From Austropuccinia psidii (taxonomy: Eukaryota; Basidiomycota; Pucciniomycetes; Pucciniales; Sphaerophragmiaceae): a stretch of DNA of 64,000 bases. This document shows, piece by piece, positions 1 through 12,559 of the stretch (the stretch's first letter is position 1; every line of letters begins with the position of its first letter). The DNA is taken from contig JALGQZ010000009.1 of the NCBI GenBank assembly GCA_023105745.1, positions 17,594,564 to 17,658,563 of the forward strand, read 5' to 3'. Under the pieces are notes generated by a model that did no database searches, was not told where the DNA came from, and saw only the letters and a program-made list of their open reading frames with translations. Position numbers and translations under genes: made by a program.

Positions 1-3000
1 TGATCCTGGAGATTGACTTTTGGTATTCGACTGCTGCATGAGTGGAAGGTGAACTCACTGGGAATTCCGCTTGCAGCCTCCTTGCCCACTGACTTACACA
101 AGAGTGATTTTGGAGATAATCCCCCTGGACATGAAGTCAATTTTCCACGCTTGAAACTCATTTTTCCCTTTTTATTGCCTTTCTTGTGGGTTATTATGAC
201 TTTTATGGTGATTTTCCCAAGTGATTTCATTTCTTCTGATGCACTTTTAAAGATCTTGGCTTTAGTGGGCAGTAATTCTGTACCCCACAGGGGAAGGGTT
301 TCATCCAGATAGTGTCTGGTTACAACAGGGAAGGTTTCTGATGTGTCAATGGTCAGTGAATTTTTTCTGCAATCAATGAAAGCTGACAATTTAGTTGGGG
401 TTCCATATATGTACCTCATCCCCTTAGTAGGTGTTACTTAAAATTTCTACACATTATTAGTATTGCTAATTAGTGTTTCATCAGTGGTTTTGTGTGGGAT
501 TATGGATTCAATATGTATTTCTTGTATCTCCAAGGATTTTTTCTCGTAATAATCTACTATGTATTCTTCAAAGGGTTCATCTTCACTGTGTGAGTCATCC
601 CTTTGGTCATTTATCATTCTATCAGAATTCCCTTTCTATTCTTCTTCTGAACCCTCTTCATCTATAGCATAGATCTTCCTCTTGAGTTTTGGGAAGTTAT
701 CTTCATAATGGCCTCATGATCCACAATTGTGGAATACATTCCTCTTTCTTGATTTTTTTACCCCCTTTTCTCTAAGTCTTTACTTAGACTCTGGTTAAAA
801 TTTAGGCTTTTTCCCTGAAGGTATTTATCTTTTGGGCTGGAGATCTACCTATGGAAGTCCTTTTCCTGACTTCCTGTAAGGTATTTTCAATATCAACCAG
901 TTTACAATCCTTGTTGCACCTTCATTTTACTCTATATTCCAGATCTCCTGGAAGATTTTCCAGTATTTTGTGGTTCCTCATTCTTTTAAAATGTGGGGAT
1001 AAATGGCTTTCAGCATATTTAATTTCCTTAGACACTAGTAAAGTGGATCTTTCTCAGGTACCATCACTGTACCTCTGAATAATTTGGCTTTTACACCAAA
1101 CCCAGTTTTCCTCCCATAGAGTTTCTACATCTCATTATAACATCTTTTGGAATGAGCTTTGAAGGCTGTGTTGAACCTTGAAATGAGCCAACAAGTAGAC
1201 TATCAATTCAGTAAATAAGATCCATGTGGTGATATTCTCCTATACCTGAGAATTTGGGACAATTGGCCACTTATGGGAGTTGCTTAAGGGCTTCTCTGTC
1301 AGAGTAGCTCATGCATTCCCCGTCTTTCTAGACATAGTCTGGTATAATGTCAGATTCAGGTAGCGCAAGGATTCTATCCTCTTTGTTGGGCCAAAGGGGG
1401 GTTCTAGTCTTGGTTATTCTTGAAAGCCTAGTCTGTTGTTGGGTTTGTGGCTCATTGTTCTATGAAATGAGGAAAATCTCCTTGGTAAACAGGCGCTTTT
1501 TACCAAACTATTGGCATAATCCATTTAGAGTAACATTAGGAATACAAATCAATCAGACTAAGCTACTCTTAGAATGATTTGTTAGAGCTAGTTAGGGACT
1601 GAATAAACTGAACTATTTGTTAGGTTTTCAATGAAATAAATAGAGGCCTAATAATATTATTATAAAAAAGAGAGTTTCTTATCAAAAAATCAAATTATTT
1701 GTGATCAATTATAGTATATTTCAATATTATTCATTATTTTTATATTGGTTCTTGTAACTATTTTTCTATAGGAGTATAGTTACATGGTTATCACATTTAT
1801 TATTTACTCACTTCTGTACTGATTTCTATTCTTAATCAATTTAAAGTACTAGGTATAATAACATTTGGTGGCTGTACTGTGCTTATCAGAAAGTACACTT
1901 AAACCCCTTTAGGTGACTACATTTTATTATGTCCACATGTATTGGTATCTTACTCACTAGTTTGACTTTAGTATTATTAACGGCTTGTTTAATTATTACT
2001 CATAGAAATTATAAGATTTATAAAAACTACTCATTGCACATTGAGCTCCATCTTTTCAAACAGCTGATTCACATCTTAATCTGCTTTATTAAGTTGTTTC
2101 TGGAGGTTTCTGATGTCTCTTGTTTATCTTTGTTGTTCCTCCAAGTTTTGGTTAGTTTTTCTATTGGTAAATTCAAATTATTACCAAATTCCATTCTAAG
2201 TTCATTTTTAGATTTCAAGATTATTTGGCTCTGAGAGAGATTTCTTCCTCAAGTGATTTTACATCTTTCCTAATCATATCCATGATCTTAGCCATATTCA
2301 GACATAAAGTATAACTACTTATATCACTGCTGGCTGGCTCTGGAGTTGGTTTACTCTAAGTGGAAATTTAAGTATTACTATAAACGCACAAAGGGGTAAT
2401 AGAATCTGTAATATTTACAAGATTTGTAGGTAAAGTCACCTCTTGTCCTTGAATACTTCTTTTACTAATACCATAAGCTTCTGCACTATTGGTTCTTTCT
2501 CCTCCTTCCTTTGGTTGAATCAGGTTTTGTTCTTCCCCCTGCCAATGGCCTCTTTTTTGAAACTTGTTTTTGGGCTCCTGATTGGTGTGTGCCAGCTAAT
2601 TGTTGTTATTTTGAAACAAGAGTACATTCCTGAATCAGATTTGGCTCTCTAAACTGTGCTTTTATAGCTTGGACATTTTCCTGATTCTCTTTTACTCTGG
2701 CTGCCTTTTCCTCCAGAAAAATGTGTTGTATGTTAGGGTTCTAATCATCCATTCTCTGAATCATTTCCACCCAAGTCATGTCTCTGAGACATATTCTCTT
2801 GGTGGTGGTTCCAAATCCCTCCGATTGGTTTTCTAAGCTTAATCTTTTACTCTCCATTCTTTATTGGAGAATTTCATTGAGGAGTTGGTGTACTTCAAGA
2901 ACTTGGTCCAAGCCTTTCTAGTCTTCTGGTTGGAGACCTCTGTTGAAAGTGAGGTGAAATGGAAGATTTGAGAGAATTTCTCTCAAATTTTTTCCATAAT

Positions 3001-3457
3001 AATAACTGCGTCAATACCTAGATTTTCTTGCTCTTCTAGCTCTGGCTCTTTCTTCTGACTAGTTCTCTGGGATTACAAGTGCTCTGAGGTGTGCAGGGGA
3101 CATTTTAATCAATTTGGGGCTTTCAGTCAAAACTTTATATTCAAGGGTATTTAACCTTGACTGTGCCTTATTAAAATATATGGTCTACTGCTTTGGTAAA
3201 TTTACCTTTGGTGGCTACGATATCGTTAGTAATAGTTATGTTTCCTTCACAGACAACCAGAGTGGGTTTAACTGCAGTTGCATTACTGGGTCTTTTGGCC
3301 CAGTTTTAGTGGCTATGGGTGTCCACTTCTTGTCGGAAATGAGGAATTCACTCTTCCTCTTTTCATTCTTCTTCTTAACATGGTCTGTTGTGTCAGGAGG
3401 GGTCACAGAGAGGCTCCTCTGTGACTGTGATGCAAATATAATGGAATTTCCTTCCAC
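1..3457 (-). pseudogene. Decayed family-D Ty3/Gypsy gag-protease remnant
   Basis: This is a broken minus-strand copy of the gag-protease region of the family-D element at 58564-61500. Matches in order: the N-terminal peptide containing KKWTPIAT at 3236-3457; the gag WPKFSG-like segment near 1235-1265; the CCHC zinc-knuckle region near 700-740; the segment coding KSASGKM near 225-260; and the protease-RT linker at the left edge, equivalent to about 61490. Stops and frameshifts occur throughout, so no long frame survives and the short plus-strand frames here are antisense shadows. The polymerase half would lie beyond the left edge. The copy is much more AT-rich than its relative, as expected for old C-to-T decay. 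Confidence 0.85.
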
Positions 3458-3540
3458 TGAAACACAAAAATATTAAGTTAAAGTCAGTTTTGCTGGCTTT
3501 TCTTTTTATGTCATGACAAAGGTAATGGATATGTATTTTT

Positions 3541-4315
3541 AAGCTATAATTTTTAGCTAAAAACTAATTCATAAATTTGAAAGTGGTTTTCAAATAAAAA
3601 TATTGCTTGAAAGTTGAAATTATAAACTTTTTATTACAAAAATAGGTTAAAATGTCTTTTTGAATTATTATTTATAACTTAAAATGAATTTTGATATCCA
3701 AAAATAAATTTCGAATTCAAAAAATAACCTAAAAGTTGCAATTATCAATATTTATGTCATATATTGTTTGAAAAAAATATTTTGAGTTATTATTTATAGC
3801 TTAAAATAAATTTTGAATATATGAAATTATTTTGAAGATTTAGATTATAAATTTTTTATGTCAAAAGTGGTTGAAAGAATACTTTCAGTTATTATTTATA
3901 ACTTAAAATTAATTTTTTTAACAATAAATCTTAAACATGAAAAATGACTTGAAAATTGAGATTATGAATTTTGACATCAAAAATATTTCAAGTTATTATT
4001 TATGGATTTAATTACACTGTTATATTTGAAAAAACAAATTGAATATAAATAATCACTTCAAAATTGAAGTTATCAATTTTTAAAGTCAAAAATAATTCAA
4101 AATATACCTTAAGGTACTGTCTATAGGTTGAAATAGATTTTAAATATTAAAAATGACCAAAAAAAGTAAATTATCATTCTTCAAGTCAAAAATAGCTAAA
4201 TATATATATTCAGCTATCATGTAAATCTTGAAGCAAATTTAATATTCAAAAAAATCTGAAATGTAAAAAATGAGTTAAAATTGAAATTATCAATTTTTGA
4301 CATTGTAAAATAATA
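3541..4315. repeat. Imperfect tandem repeat, ~102/120-bp units, about 7 copies
   Basis: A recurring block resembling TTATTATTTATAACTTAAAA is followed by a stretch like AAATTGAAATTATCAATTTT and a TCAAAAATA-type end. Unit starts fall near 3541, 3660, 3782, 3885, 3987, 4108 and 4209, so spacing is about 120, 122, 103, 102, 121 and 101 bp. Units are diverged but clearly related. The array lies wholly inside the leader of the decayed element and has no counterpart in the other family-D leader. Confidence 0.75.
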
Positions 4316-4539
4316 ACACAAAACAGTAATACTCTGCTAATTATTACTGACAATAATATCATATGTATATAATTATAAAGAAAATAAAAGAGATATATAT
4401 CAAGAAAAATATAGAAATAAGAAACAAACCTCACTTTTATGCTTTATTACAAGCAGAAAAGCTCCAAAAATCAATAAATTTCTCTTTTTAAGAAATATTA
4501 TCTTGTAAACTTCATTTATTGAATCCAAAATAGGTTAAA

Positions 4540-4560
4540 AACCATTGTCGGTCCCCAAAC
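4540..4560 (-). other. Degenerate primer-binding region of the left family-D element
   Basis: The minus-strand reading GTTTGGGGACCGACAATGG follows the LTR end directly. It aligns with TTTTGGTGGCCTGGCCGTG after the LTR at 57985 and with the primer sites of the two family-A elements. Confidence 0.55.
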
Positions 4561-5700
4561 TTTCAGGTAGATTTTATGAAAAATCTATAATAGAGGAGTT
4601 GAAATCTTTAACTGCAACTGTAAAATGTAAGATGGTATTTCTAATTAATCAAAAGGGCTCTAATCTTTGAAAATAGTGGTGATGAGTCTGTTGAAAGCCC
4701 TGGTTTTCCCAATTATCTTTTGGATTAAAATGATAATTGAAACAATAATTCAAATTATAGTTATGTCTAATGTACTCTAAATTTTTCTTCTGTGTAAGAC
4801 ATTTCAACCTTGTAAGAATAAGATAAAGGATTATGGGGTTTTTTCCTAGGTGGAAAGCCACCTTTTATCTCAAATCAGGGTGATAAGAGGTGGGAAACCT
4901 CTTACCACATTTATGAAGTGAAACCTTTCACTAAGGTGGTAGGTTTGTGGTTCAACAAAGGCAATACCACCTGTATTAATGCTCAAAGGTGGTTTCAGAG
5001 CCACCTCTCAACTGTTCCTGCCTACATAAGGTGAAACCTTTCACCAATGGAAGGTTCAGGAATGTTCCACAAGCAAGGACACATCCAATGATGTAAAAAT
5101 TATATCTTGGGGACCCTGATTACTCAAGTTGTGAGTAATCAATGTCAAAACACCAGTTGAATGGTTCTTACACCACATAACTCAATGGTATGTAGTAATT
5201 TGCAAAGGTTCTACTCCATAAAGGCTATATTGAAATAGGATGACCTCTATCATGAGCAATCAAAAGATAAGAAGCCTTCTGGTGGCATTGTGACCTCATA
5301 ATTTAATCATATGGGATATTATCCCACAATACCACTTGGTGTGGGATTATAGCCGTGAATCCTGAATAAAACTTTCAACTTTAAATATAAAAGGCTCAAA
5401 TTGTAGCCACATTTGTGCTCTAAAAATTTGATATACCTTTTACCCATTTTGAATTAATTATTTCAAAGTTATACAGGCTCAAAGTATCTTCACTTGTAAA
5501 ATAGCATTTTTCTTATGTTAGGAGAAAAATGCCAATAACTTCTGAGCTTTGTAGGATGCAAGGATGATGATTCCATATTCATGTAGCCCTAATATATCCC
5601 TTTGAAAAATATTCTTTTTTTGAGGTCTTGAATAAAAACCAGGGAAGCTAGATGACAGGCAAAACATAGTTTTATTTTCCCAAGTTTTTAAAATAAGATT
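4561..5700 (-). repeat. Family-D LTR, decayed (5' LTR of left element)
   Basis: Reverse-complemented, this matches 57150-57985 and 12560-13717 in order: a GTGGGATAATATCCC-type block (5313-5350), a GTGGCTCTGAAACC block (4990-5010), paired CACCTCTTATC/GATAAAAGG blocks near 4870-4900, the ATAATTGGGAAAACC block near 4700, and the TTATAGATTTTTCATAA end at 4570-4590. The 3' LTR edge (4561) is set by the adjoining primer site. The other edge was not found; similarity fades past about 5500. Confidence 0.65.
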
Positions 5701-8523
5701 CATGAGGTAACTTCTGATCCAGTGATGCTACTGTCTTAAAAGTGGTACAATTTGGTATTATTAATTGAGAGATGAAATAAAAAACTTCACTTGTTGAGTC
5801 TTTATGAGTCTTTGCAATATAACCACATATCCAACAAGGTCATAAAAAACTTTACAAAACTTATTTTAATAATAAGAATTGAAATTATAATCTCAAAATA
5901 AGTAAAAATTACATAGAAAAGTATAAATTATTGATTATCTCAGATACCAATAAATAAAAATTTGCAATGAATTACATCATTGGATTACCCATCAAAAACT
6001 ATGTATATGACTCTTTCATGTCATATCTGTAAGCTCAATATTTGCTGAGATAACCTGGATATATGTACTTTTATGATCAGTGCATTTATTCATGGTTTTT
6101 AGCTAATATCTATTTAATTACACATGATGAATAATTGAATAAAAAATTAAGTAACCACAAAATAACTTTAAGAATAAAGATATAAAAAATGTTAAAACCT
6201 CAAAGGGGATATTGGGAAAAATAGCTATAGCTGTTGAACACTTAAATTTAAAAGTGGTCCAAACTCAAAAGGAAGTATATATTCAGATTTTTCTAACTCA
6301 TAAGTTAAGAATGGTGTAATATTTATCATTATATTCAAGGTAAAACCCCATTCAATCATGGTTTGAAGTCTAAAATAGTAAATTTCAACAGAAAAGTGTA
6401 GTTACAAGAAAATAATCAAAAATAGAGTTTTGATGATGTAATAGAATACTCTTTCAAGATAAGTAGCAAAGCTCTAAGCTATCAGAATTAATTCTATGAG
6501 TTTCTGTAGCATGGATAATGTAAAAGTTATTAAAGATTAAATTGAAGGCTTAAAAATGATTATTTCTTATTAATAACCTTAATCTTAATTTAAGTGTAGA
6601 AGTTAAATAAGAGATGAAAATTGTGAATATTATTATTTTATCATTAAAGCTACTATAATTAACGAAAATCAATAATCTTCCAATTTTGTGATTTCATCAG
6701 ATTATAGCTTTAGTGATAACTCTAAAAAATGGTGTAATAATGAGATAAAAGGATTTAAGAATGATGTAATCATCACAAAACCTCAAAATACTTATCAATT
6801 CCAGTGAATAGCATTGGTTGATGCCTACTAGAAGGAAGTATCTTTACTATAAAAGTACCTCTTCTTCTGTTTCCCCCTCAGACACAACAAATACAATAAA
6901 ATCAGTGAATAAAAAGGTAAAATTCTTTATTCTTTAATATAAAACTCTTATATTATTAAAGACCAAGACTTTATCTTATAGTGATAACCATTTTATGTTT
7001 AATTACATCAATATTCTATTGACATTTTTTAATTTATCTTAAAATCTCTAAATCCACCTAAAAATAGTAAAATTTGTAACTATCTATTTTTTATTTTAAA
7101 TACAACTTAAATAAGTTTTATTTATATTTTTAGGCTAAAAACATTCAAGATCATTATCTTAAGTGTTAAAACTAGGCTATTTTTGCTCTATTATTATTTT
7201 TAATAATTCTATTATTAATGTAAATAGTATTTATATTAATATATAGCTTTAATATCAGTAATATTACTGTTCTAAATTGCTATTTATTATTCAATATCAA
7301 TTATTCATGAATTTATTACTTTTGTGTAACAATTATAAATTTCCATAAACATATTAATTATAAAATATTAATATATTGATTTTACTATATTATTTTATTC
7401 TTTTTTAAATAATATAGATATTTACACCATAAGCTTAATAATTATTTTGAATCTTATTATTAATTAAATATTACGAAATTCAGAGTCTAATAGTTAATGA
7501 ATTAGTAATTTCTACTTACTGTTTCATAGTCAAACCTTAGAGTCTGGGATCCAAACACTAAGCTTTAGATGAGAGGTGAATATTAAGGCTTATGCTCAGA
7601 AACAGTTTATAGCCTCAATAACTTGGTTAATCTTTATTTTTTGATAATGAGAATAATATTTTATGAAAGAAGAATATTTCCTCTTTCAGATGTTCATACT
7701 TACAGAATACCTTTTTTAGGCTCTGTATTTTGTGTTTGTGGGCTTATTGTATCTTTATTTTGTTTAAGAAAAGGTTGAAAGCTTTCATCTCACTATTAAT
7801 TTTGTAGCATGTTTATTTTAATTTTGTATATCATGCTTGTGATCTATTGTTTAGTCCCAGGCTGACAAATATGTGAAAAACAAAGAGCATCTGGATTGTT
7901 ATTTGAAGAAAATTTGTGTAGTGGCTGTATCAAAAAATGAAATAAATCTAACATAAAGCAACTATTTGTGTTAAATGTAAGGAAGTTCAATCTTCATGTA
8001 TCAGCATGGCTATAAATTCATTTATTCAATTATTGGATTATTTAAAAGCATGGTGAGCTCTGCATGCAATGGATAATGTAAAATTGTCTCTGAGCTTGGT
8101 GGGCTGATAACTTTAAATATTTAAACATACATTTTTGGCCTTATCATTACTACAAGATAAAAAACTAAGATCATTCAAGCTAATGCAAAAAATAATTTGG
8201 CAATTTCTATACAATAAAATTTCCTCAAATGTATGGGTGAAAAATTGATAGGATTCTATAAATAATTGAATTGAAGGAAATATAAAAGCCCAACAGGAAT
8301 TGAAAATACCTAAAAAATTCAATTAGTTATTTTGAAATAATGGGACTGCTATGTAATTTCAAAGAAAAAAGACTTGTATAAATTGGTTTATTTTAAGGAA
8401 ATTATGTTTTGAAGCATATCCACAAAGATTCTTTGAGTTTTTTGAAGATGGTGTTACTTTGATAAATCTATACAGCTTAAAATACTTATGAATTTAGAAT
8501 AAGAATGTGTATATAAAGTGTAG
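5701..8523. other. AT-rich stretch without recognised features
   Basis: No coding region, RNA gene or clear repeat boundary was found. The left part probably contains the rest of the family-D LTR. A TATAAAAG box followed by a pyrimidine-rich run at about 6850-6890 could be an LTR promoter remnant, but there is no second copy to confirm it. Confidence 0.4.
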
Positions 8524-10536
8524 TGTGGGAACTCCTCTTGTGTGGGATTAAAATGAGGCAGTACCTGGAGGGGGAAATCACAGGTAACTAGTTTTGAATT
8601 GCTAATAACTCCTGTAACCAAGGGTGGCAAGGGTGTATTGCCTGCCCCTCCTAAAATACTGAACAAAATCTTACTTGGAGCTCACAAACCAAAATAAGAT
8701 TAGTAAGTGGCTTTACAACTGCAGAAGACAAAATTCAGCAGTCTCAGATCAGACCTATTCAATAAATAATATGAAAAATAATGTCAGTAATTTTGGTAAT
8801 TTGAGATTTTAAGGAAATACTTGTCTGTTTAATTTTAATATTTTTTTTTTTGGTTAAATTGAGGTGAGTGGTTTCTTCTTGGTGATAAATCCTTGGTAGG
8901 ATGGGTTATTTAAGTATTTCTGGAAAATTTGATTGGTGTTGATAAGGTAATTTTGTTAAGGTATAGTTATAATAGAGTAAATAATTTTTGAAAGGTTTGT
9001 TATTTTTTTTTTAAGAGTGTTAATAATGAGATAAAAGTGTCTTGGTTATATTTAAAAGGTAAGATTCTTTGATATTGGATTTTTAAAGGGGTAAGTTATT
9101 TTTTAAGTCTTGATAAATGGTGTTAATTTTACTAGGTGAAATATTTTAATAGAGTAGTAACCCTAATCTTGGGTACTGGGTAATTTTTTATTTTTATTTT
9201 AATAATAATAAGATTCCACTGAGCCTAGCTACTGGGTAATCTTCAACACTATACTTCCACTGAGCTTAGCTACTGGGTAAGTAAATTTACTATGATATAC
9301 TGGACTACCTCCCAGATGAGGGATGAATTATTCCTATGCTCCTACTGTGCAGTGGATATAATTTGCATGGGATATAATTTTCATAGGATATATTTTTCAT
9401 GGGGGGGATTTTGAAATTTGGGGGAGAGAGCCCCTCTATTTATACCTTTTGGGAGCCCAGAGGGCCCTCCATGGTAGCTGCCTTTTTCCACTTTAATTCC
9501 TCTTGATTTCATCATGTGACTCCATTTTTTTGGTGAGGACCTTTCTTGCATGGGTCAGGTGATTTAAGGTTTGGTGATAATTTTCTTCTGCACAGCCTCC
9601 ATTTATCACATGATTGTCTTTTGGTGAACTAATTATGATGTGATATTCTTGAATTTTCCTTGCATATATGAGGTGATTGATTTTTGGCTGAGGAGTTTTC
9701 TTGTGCACAGCCTTTTTTCTGTCACATGATATTCTGTTGGTGGATTCAGTATCACATGATTACCTTGTAATTCCTTTGCATATGTCCTATTTTAGTTTTG
9801 CTAGAAGTGGCTTTGTAATTTATGCAGGTGTCATGGTTGTTTTTCTTCTTTTTGAACTTTAAAATGAGGTCAGGTGATAATTTCTTGCACTGATGAATTT
9901 ACTGTGATGTATGAGATGATGTGATTTTTGAGTTTGACACATGCTGTGCATAGTCATATGGTTGAGATTTAATTAGAATTGTGTACTGCATGCAGCCTGT
10001 TGTAACTAGCTTTGGTTTGCATGAGGTGATGAGTGGTGTAAATAATTATGATTCTGTTTTAAGGTTTTAAGTGGGGTTACTGAGGATATAAGATAAGGTA
10101 CTCCTGTGGCTGTGTTATAAATGACTTGCAGGAATTCCATGGAGTTGAGCTTTGCATCATGTGATTTTGAATGCAAGTTGGCTGTGTAGCTAATGCATGT
10201 GTAATTTTCTTGCTGCATGAGTCCTGTGGCTGTAAGGGGGTGTAAAGCTGGGTGGGGTGTGTAATTTAAAGGGTGGTACCTTATTTGTTGTAACTAGTGT
10301 ACTATATGTAACTTGATTTTTTACATATGCATAATGAAATTGAATAATTTATTTAAACACATACACTGCCCTTTGGTGCCTGTGCCATGGTTTTATGAGT
10401 TAAATCCAGCTTCTTGCTGTAAAATTGACCTTTTGGTGTAAAATTTGAGTGTAAGTCTGCCTGTAGGCTGGATTTACTGCTGTTATGGGTGACTATGAGC
10501 TTGAGCCTGGTGAAAAAAATGGTATGGAATACCACA
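8524..10536 (+). mobile_element. Family-C LTR-like element, copy 1
   Basis: A 2.0-kb non-coding repeat that begins TGTGGGAACTCC and ends ATGGTATGGAATACCACA, so its tips form a TGTGG/CCACA inverted repeat. A second copy at 53987-55830 begins and ends with the same sequences while the flanks differ, which fixes both edges. The 4-bp GTAG on each side (8520-8523, 10537-10540) looks like a target duplication. A TATA-like TATTTATA lies near 9435 inside a conserved block starting GGGGGAGAGAG. No open reading frame of note. It is best read as a solo LTR or a short non-autonomous LTR element; no matching internal region is in the window. Confidence 0.7.
9544..9775 (+). repeat. ~115-bp internal duplication in family-C copy 1
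   Basis: Two imperfect units start with CTTGCAT (9544 and 9659). Each carries GGTGATT, a TTTTCTT-GCACAGCC block, a CACATGATT block and a TTGGTG block in the same order. A partial third unit starts near 9774. A shorter duplication of TCCACTGAG-TAGCTACTGGGTAA lies just upstream at about 9206 and 9256. Confidence 0.65.
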
Positions 10537-10540
10537 GTAG

Positions 10541-12559
10541 TTAAGCAAATCATATGTTCAGCTCTTTTAAGTGTTTTTACAAAATAATATGAGAATAATT
10601 CTTGTTTTTTATCTTTTATTTATTCTTAATGAAATTTTTAAAAAATTTATTAAAGTAGCATAAAATAAAGGAAGGCCACATAAAGAATCTGGACCCTTTT
10701 GGGAATTAAGCTTCAATTGTCACAAATATTGTATCAGAACCATGTCCACTAAGAAGGAAAACATGGTCCAAATAATGTTTCAATTATTCAATCTTTAATA
10801 CTTAAAATTTTTCAAGGAATTGGCACCTTTTATCTTTTCAATTTTAATCTGTGAAAATAATCTATTGAGATATTATTAAATCCGTGAATGAATGTTTGTC
10901 AAAAACAATGGATCAATTATTATATTGAATCATGAATTTTATGCTTTGCTAAATGAGAATATGATTAAAGTTTTCAAATATATGTACTTTAAAATTAAAT
11001 AGGATTCTTTTTAACCTTCCAAGACTAAAACAATATAGCTCATATAAATATTGTAAATATTTGAGCAAGATTGAAGGGAAATAAAGTTTTTTGAGATTTT
11101 CTTGACATAATACTATTCTTTACGAGCAGATAGCATTCAAATATTAAGTAAACTTGGCCTTATTTATTGGAATGAAGGGAAAAAACTTCATTATTGATGA
11201 TTATTAGAATTATATTGAATTGATATAGTCCTTTTGGTCTTTCCCACATTTTTTTGAAACATAAATATTCTTTAACTTTATTGTTAAAAGAGGGAAGAGA
11301 AACATAAAAACAACAAAATATCTGTTAAATAATGTTTATTTAAAAAATAATTCTTGAAAAATGATAGAGATACCCCAAAAAATGAAGTATAAGAAAACTT
11401 ATGAGAGGTGCACGGAGGTTCCTTTTATTACTAAAATAAAGCTTTGTTTACATTTTTTGAGAAAAGCAGTAGCAAAAATGGCCTTTCTGCTACTCTAAAT
11501 ATCTTTTCATTTTTTTATCTCACTTTTTTGAGTTTTTTTATTCATTATTTACAGTGATATTTTATTTTTGTTTTTTGATGACTTTTTGCTTTTTTATTTC
11601 TTATTAATTCTTCCCAAATTTATTTTTCATATTTTCAGATTGGCTTTGACTTAATTTTATGTCTTTTTGGTCAATTAAAGTTACAGTAGCAGGTCTTTAA
11701 AAGGCCTTCTACTGTAAAATTACTGACATGTGTCAGGTTTGTTACAGTAAAGGCCCTGTAATGTCTTCTTATGTAATATTCTCAACAATCTTTGCCAATT
11801 TTACAGTAGCTGCCATTACAGCCCCTGTACGTTAGTTTTTTTTTGAGATATCTTTTTTGCCTCCAGTAGCAGGGGCTGTATTACATATAGCCCACTACTT
11901 CTCTTTTCAATTGAGAAGTAAAATCTTTAAAAAAAGCTAGAATAAGTGATTTTACCTTTATAAAGGATAAATTTTGGTTCTAATAATAAAAATTCATGAA
12001 ATTAATTAACAAAAGAAAGTAATTGGAAAATGAAAAAAATAAAGAGAAATAGTCAAGTTCTAGGAATTATAATTAATAAAGAAGGAATAACATATACATT
12101 TTTTGTATCTTTGGAAAAATAATTTTATTCCTAAACATTACAAAGCCGCTATCTGTTCCTTCTGAGGGTTAAGCGATTTAAAAATATAAGAAAAAAGGTT
12201 TTTTCAATCCAATTTCTTCAGAAGACACTTCAATTGAAAACAGCTGTTTATGATATTTGTGAGCCATTTTTGAAAGAAATAAAAATTAATATTGTTACCA
12301 AGTAATATTAAGTCACAAATAAAGACATAGAAAGGATTTATTAATTTTCAAAACTGGTATTGCTTGTTTTTAGTCTTGAAAAAGATCAGAATTTTTTTAA
12401 TTGGAAATTATTTCCTAGATTCAATTTCTTATTTTTAGGAGTATTATTTTGTCGATTAAAATATGAATGCAAACAACTTTTATATACCATATTATATACT
12501 TATTCCATCCAGTTGAAAAAAAGGAAGAAAATCTTGAAAAAGGCTTAATATTCCAGGAG
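10541..12559. other. AT-rich stretch; hairpin cluster in its second half
   Basis: No gene is recognised. The only structure seen is the set of CTACTGTA/TACAGTAG hairpins listed separately at 11465-11885. The short plus frame at 12360-12548 has low-complexity composition and no support. Confidence 0.4.
11465..11885. repeat. Cluster of short inverted repeats (TTACAGTAG / CTACTGTAA)
   Basis: Four hairpins occur in 420 bp: AGTAGCA with TGCTACT (11468-11494); TTACAGTAG with CTACTGTAA (11681-11717, perfect 9-bp stem); TTACAG with CTGTAA (11742-11761); and ATTACAGCCCCTG paired with CAGGGGCTGTA (11814-11882). All share the core TACAGTA or AGTAGCAGG, which suggests one family of small palindromes or a decayed foldback element. 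Confidence 0.55.

Larger units (their letters stand above)
3458..4560 (-). other. Leader of the decayed family-D element
   Basis: This lies between the primer-binding region and gag. It is about 1.1 kb, roughly double the 578-bp leader of the family-D element at 57986-58563. Read on the minus strand, its gag-proximal end carries the same acceptor-like TTTCAG followed by TGGAAG. Near 4520 an ATAA sits where the intact copy has its donor, but GTAAGT is mutated there. Most of the extra length is the tandem repeat at 3541-4315. No coding potential is seen. Confidence 0.6.

Noticed and set aside
3541..4315. CRISPR-like array
   Set aside because: Units are adjacent and diverged with no unique spacers, and the context is a eukaryotic retrotransposon.
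6840..6910. Separate LTR promoter
   Set aside because: A TATAAAAG box and pyrimidine run alone, without LTR edges or a second copy, are not enough.
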